64,000 nucleotides of DNA, from the NCBI GenBank assembly GCA_045613985.1, contig JAZLCA010000064.1, positions 38,478 to 102,477 on the forward strand, given 5' to 3'. The stretch is from SIG644 sp045613985 (lineage in GTDB: Bacteria > Bacillota > Clostridia > Oscillospirales > CAG-272). This document shows positions 60,650 through 64,000 of the stretch, piece after piece. How positions within the stretch are numbered: the first letter of the stretch is position 1; each line of letters begins with the position of its first letter. The position numbers and the translations under genes are program-made. The notes below the pieces were generated by a model, which saw nothing but the letters and a program-made list of their open reading frames with translations, was not told the DNA's origin and made no database searches.

Positions 60650-63600
60650 TTATTCGTACAGCTTAGCCATTCTCTGGAGTCTGTCGTACTTCGCCTTGGC
60701 ATTGTCGGCAGCCTTTGCGAACAGAGCCTCAGCTCTGTCGGGGAATGCCAGTGCCAGACGCTGATAACGGGTCTCGTTCTTGATGAAGGAGACGTAATCA
60801 GCCGTGGGCTCCTTGGAGTCGATGGTCATGGGGTTCTTGCCCTCTGCCTTAGCAGCGGGGTTGTAGCGGAACATATGCCAGTAGCCGGCCTCAACAGCCT
60901 TCTTCATTTCAAGCTGGCAGTTCTGCATACCGCCCTTGGCGATACCGTGCATTTCGCAGGGAGCGTAACCGATAACGAGCGAAGGACCGGGATAAGCCTC
61001 AGCCTCCTGCAGTGCCTTGAGCGTCTGGTTCATGTCAGCGCCCATAGCGATCTGTGCAACGTAAACGTAGCCGTAGGACATAGCGATCTCGGCCAGGTTC
61101 TTCTTGCCGATTGCCTTACCTGCTGCTGCGAACTGAGCAACCTGACCCAGGTTGGAAGCCTTGGAAGCCTGTCCACCGGTGTTGGAGTAAACCTCGGTAT
61201 CGAATACCATGATGTTGACGTCCTCGCCGGAAGCGATTACGTGGTCCAGGCCGCCGAAGCCGATGTCGTAAGCCCAACCGTCGCCACCGAAGATCCAAAC
61301 GGACTTCTTAGCCAGGTAATCCTTTTCAGCCAGGATCTTCTGAGCCTTTTCACAGCCGCAAGCCTCGAGAGCTGCGATCAGTGCATCGGTTGCATCGCCG
61401 TTGGTCTTGCCGTCGTCGTAGGTCTCAACCCACTTCTTAGCGGCCTCGATAACAGCCTCGTTCTTGCCGTTTGCAATGATATCCTCGATATAGCCCTTCA
61501 GCTTTTCGCGGATGGTCTTCTGAGCCAGTGCGATACCCAGACCGTGCTCAGCGTTATCCTCGAACAGCGAGTTGCCCCATGCAGGACCGCGGCCGCTCTC
61601 ACGGTTAACGGTGTAGGGGGTTGCAGGTGCGGAACCGCCCCAGATGGAAGAACAACCGGTTGCGTTGGAGATGTACATTCTCTCACCGAACAGCTGAGTG
61701 ATCAGACGAGCGTAAGAGGTCTCAGCACAACCTGCGCAAGAGCCGGAGAACTCGAGCAGAGGCTGCTTGAACTGCGAGCCCTTGATGGTGCCTGCGATGA
61801 GCTCCTTCTTCTCGGATACGTTGTTAACAGCGTAGTCCCAAGGAGCCTGCTGGTCCGCCTGAGTAGAAGCGAGAACCATTTCGATGGCCTTCTTGTCGGT
61901 GCCGTCCTTTTCTGCCTTCGCAGTAACAGGGCAAGCCTTGACACACAGGGTACAACCCATGCAGTCCGCGGGAGAGATGGCCATGGTGAACTTGTAGTTG
62001 GTCTTAATAACGGGCTTTGCGGTGAACTTGGTAGCCTCGGGAGCGGCAGCAGCCTCCTCTTCGGTCATAGCGAAGGGACGGATTGCAGCGTGAGGACATA
62101 CGAAAGCACAGTTGTTGCACTGTACGCAATGCTCGGGGTTCCACTGGGGAACGTAGACGGCAACGCCGCGCTTCTCGGAAACGGTAGAGCCCTGGGGGAA
62201 GGTACCGTCTGCGCAATCCTTGAATGCGGAAACGGGCAGCTTGTCACCGGCCATAGCGTTTACGGGAGCAACGATGTTGTTGACGAATGCATCCAGATCT
62301 GCACGGTCGCTCTTGAAAGCGGCAGCGGGAGCATCGGGAGCGCAGGTCTTCCAAGATTCGGGAACGGCAACCTCAACGAAAGCGTCAGCGCCTGCATCGA
62401 TAGCAGCGTAGTTCAGGTCAACGATTGCCTGACCCTTCTTGATGTAAGACTTGTAAGCAGCCTTCTTCATGTACTCGATAGCCTCAGCAGCAGGCAGGAT
62501 GTTAGCCAGAGCGAAGAAAGCGGACTGAAGAACGGTGTTCTTAACCTTGGAGTTACCGATCTTCTTGGTAGCAATGGTGGTAGCGTCGATGGTGTAGAAC
62601 TTTACGCCGTTGTTAGCGATGTAGGACTTAACCTTTGCGGGCAGCTTTTCGTCCAATTCCTCTGCAGTCCAAGCGCAGTCCAAAAGGAAGGTGCCGCCGG
62701 GCTTAACGTCGGATACCATGTCATACTTGAACAGGTAGGACTGGTTGTGGCAAGCAACGAAGTCAGCCTTGTTGATGTAGTAAGGAGACTTGATGGCGGT
62801 GTCACCGAAGCGCAGGTGGGAAATGGTGATACCACTGGTCTTCTTGGAGTCATACTGGAAGTATGCCTGGATGTACTTGTCGGTGTGGTCACCGATGATC
62901 TTGATGGAGTTCTTGTTTGCACCGACGGTACCGTCGCCGCCCAGACCCCAGAACTTGCAAGCGATGGTGCCGGCAGAAGCGGTGTCGGGAGCTACGGTTT
63001 CGGGCAGAGACAGACCGGTGACGTCATCGACGATACCGATGGTGAAGTTGCCCTTGGGAGCGTCAGCCTTGAGGTTTTCGTAGGTAGCGAAGATGGAAGC
63101 GGGAGTGGTGTCCTTGGAACCCAGACCGTAACGACCGCCGACAACCGTCTTGTCGGAAACGCCGCACTGATTCAGAGCAGCAACAACGTCAAGGTACAGA
63201 GGCTCGCCCAAAGAGCCGGGCTCCTTGGTTCTGTCAAGAACGGCAATCTTCTTAGCGGTTGCGGGAATGGCCTCAACCAGCTTGCTTGCTACGAAGGGAC
63301 GGTACAGGCGGACCTTAACAAGGCCGACCTTCTCGCCGTTTGCGTTCATGTAATCGATAACTTCCTCGATAACGTCGCAGACGGAACCCATAGCGATGAT
63401 CACGCGATCAGCATCGGGCGCACCGTAGTAGTTGAACAGCTTGTAATTGGTACCCAGCTTTTCGTTGACCTTGTCCATGTACTCCTCAACGATGGCAGGG
63501 AATGCATCGTAGTAGGGGTTGCAGGCCTCTCTGTGCTGGAAGAAGATGTCACCGTTTTCAGCGGAGCCGCGGAGAACGGGGTGGTTGGGGTTGAGTGCGC

Positions 63601-64000
63601 GGCCGCGGAAAGCAGCAACAGCGTCGAAGTCAACCATCTCTGCCAGATCCTTGTAGTCCCAAACCTCGATCTTCTGGATCTCGTGGGAGGTGCGGAAGCC
63701 GTCGAAGAAGTTGAGCACGGGAACGCGGCCCTTGATGGTTGCCATGTGAGCAACAGCACCCAGGTCCATGATCTCCTGCTGGTTGGTCTCAGCCATCATA
63801 GCGAAACCGGTCTGGCGGCAGGCGTAAACGTCGGAGTGGTCACCGAAAATGTTCAGCGCGTGCGAAGCAACGGCACGAGCGGAAACGTGGATAACGCAGG
63901 GAAGCAGCTCACCTGCGATCTTGTACATGTTGGGGATCATGAGAAGCAGACCCTGAGAAGCGGTGTAGGTGGTGGTCAGCGCACCTGCGGCCAGAGAGCC
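60650..64000 (-). CDS. nifJ: Pyruvate:ferredoxin (flavodoxin) oxidoreductase, N-terminus cut off by window
   Basis: 1117 codons visible; the frame continues past the right edge (GSLAAGALTTTYTASQGLLL), so about 55 N-terminal residues are missing. Single-chain PFOR: transketolase-like domains I-II, two [4Fe-4S] sites (CVQCNNCAFVCPH and CMGCTLCVKACP), a further Cys in the SGSCAGCAETSY block, and TPP/Mg motif GGDGWAYDIGFGG with SNTGGQASK. It converts pyruvate and CoA to acetyl-CoA, CO2 and reduced ferredoxin, the central anaerobic step that fits Rex control of fermentation and pyruvate from the KDPG aldolase. Confidence 0.97.
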   Translation of the reverse strand, partial: GSLAAGALTTTYTASQGLLLMIPNMYKIAGELLPCVIHVSARAVASHALNIFGDHSDVYACRQTGFAMMAETNQQEIMDLGAVAHMATIKGRVPVLNFFDGFRTSHEIQKIEVWDYKDLAEMVDFDAVAAFRGRALNPNHPVLRGSAENGDIFFQHREACNPYYDAFPAIVEEYMDKVNEKLGTNYKLFNYYGAPDADRVIIAMGSVCDVIEEVIDYMNANGEKVGLVKVRLYRPFVASKLVEAIPATAKKIAVLDRTKEPGSLGEPLYLDVVAALNQCGVSDKTVVGGRYGLGSKDTTPASIFATYENLKADAPKGNFTIGIVDDVTGLSLPETVAPDTASAGTIACKFWGLGGDGTVGANKNSIKIIGDHTDKYIQAYFQYDSKKTSGITISHLRFGDTAIKSPYYINKADFVACHNQSYLFKYDMVSDVKPGGTFLLDCAWTAEELDEKLPAKVKSYIANNGVKFYTIDATTIATKKIGNSKVKNTVLQSAFFALANILPAAEAIEYMKKAAYKSYIKKGQAIVDLNYAAIDAGADAFVEVAVPESWKTCAPDAPAAAFKSDRADLDAFVNNIVAPVNAMAGDKLPVSAFKDCADGTFPQGSTVSEKRGVAVYVPQWNPEHCVQCNNCAFVCPHAAIRPFAMTEEEAAAAPEATKFTAKPVIKTNYKFTMAISPADCMGCTLCVKACPVTAKAEKDGTDKKAIEMVLASTQADQQAPWDYAVNNVSEKKELIAGTIKGSQFKQPLLEFSGSCAGCAETSYARLITQLFGERMYISNATGCSSIWGGSAPATPYTVNRESGRGPAWGNSLFEDNAEHGLGIALAQKTIREKLKGYIEDIIANGKNEAVIEAAKKWVETYDDGKTNGDATDALIAALEACGCEKAQKILAEKDYLAKKSVWIFGGDGWAYDIGFGGLDHVIASGEDVNIMVFDTEVYSNTGGQASKASNLGQVAQFAAAGKAIGKKNLAEIAMSYGYVYVAQIAMGADMNQTLKALQEAEAYPGPSLVIGYAPCEMHGIAKGGMQNCQLEMKKAVEAGYWHMFRYNPAAKAEGKNPMTIDSKEPTADYVSFIKNETRYQRLALAFPDRAEALFAKAADNAKAKYDRLQRMAKLYE

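Overview
The window comes from a spore-forming anaerobic member of the Clostridia (Bacillota), most likely a gut-type lineage. The evidence is spoVT, an orphan spoVAC with a sigma-G-like promoter, a T-box in front of ileS, the Firmicutes form of L27 with its Prp protease, Rex, a DnaD/DnaI-type helicase-loading pair, a B12-dependent diol dehydratase operon and a NifJ pyruvate:ferredoxin oxidoreductase. Base composition is moderately GC-rich by eye. One gene (26021-28510) is visibly more AT-rich. UGA is an ordinary stop codon for many genes here.

Layout. 1-2818 (-): N-terminal part of a large ABC ATPase/permease fusion. 2.9-4.1 kb: tRNA-Arg(CCU), a decayed copy of its 3' end, and a YwaF-like membrane protein. 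4.2-5.4 kb: rplU-prp-rpmA with an L21-type leader. 5.4-11.5 kb: an envelope operon resembling dlt (transglutaminase-like lipoprotein, adenylation enzyme, carrier protein, MBOAT, SGNH-like protein, small lipoprotein). 11.6-17.2 kb: T-box-ileS-lspA-rluD-HAD. 17.2-19.5 kb: two lipoproteins. 19.6-25.7 kb: a LacI regulator divergent from a sugar-acid catabolic operon (two dehydrogenases, class II aldolase, KDG-kinase-like protein, YhcH, KDPG aldolase). 26.0-28.5 kb: a surface protein with CxxC repeats. 28.6-29.1 kb: spoVT. 29.2-35.6 kb (-): comEB-lipoprotein-rimI-tsaD-rex-dnaD-dnaC/I and a small helical protein. 35.7-37.2 kb: a small helical protein, spoVAC and a DUF4358-like lipoprotein. 37.4-44.0 kb: pduCDEGHO. 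44.1-46.4 kb: a secreted protein and a GH43-like lipoprotein. 46.5-50.2 kb (-): a heterodimeric ABC exporter. 50.4-52.2 kb (-): pepF. 52.5-56.4 kb: acyltransferase, lysC, an SDR and a small membrane protein. 56.6-60.6 kb: GH2 beta-mannosidase, a 2-hydroxyacid dehydrogenase and a HAD phosphatase. 60.65-64.0 kb (-): nifJ, cut by the window end.

Points that stand out: an in-frame UGA exactly at the conserved Trp of the TPQWF motif of ileS; a PduD with three tandem encapsulation-peptide-like repeats in an operon with no shell genes; a dlt-like operon whose adenylation enzyme lacks the D-Ala-selecting Cys and whose SGNH protein has Cys at the nucleophile position; a KDG-kinase homologue with Ala for the catalytic Asp; and an AT-rich repeat-protein gene inserted between two copies of a spoVT promoter-like sequence, with its terminator hairpin overlapping that promoter.

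All calls come from reading the sequence and remembered family motifs. No database search or folding program was run.
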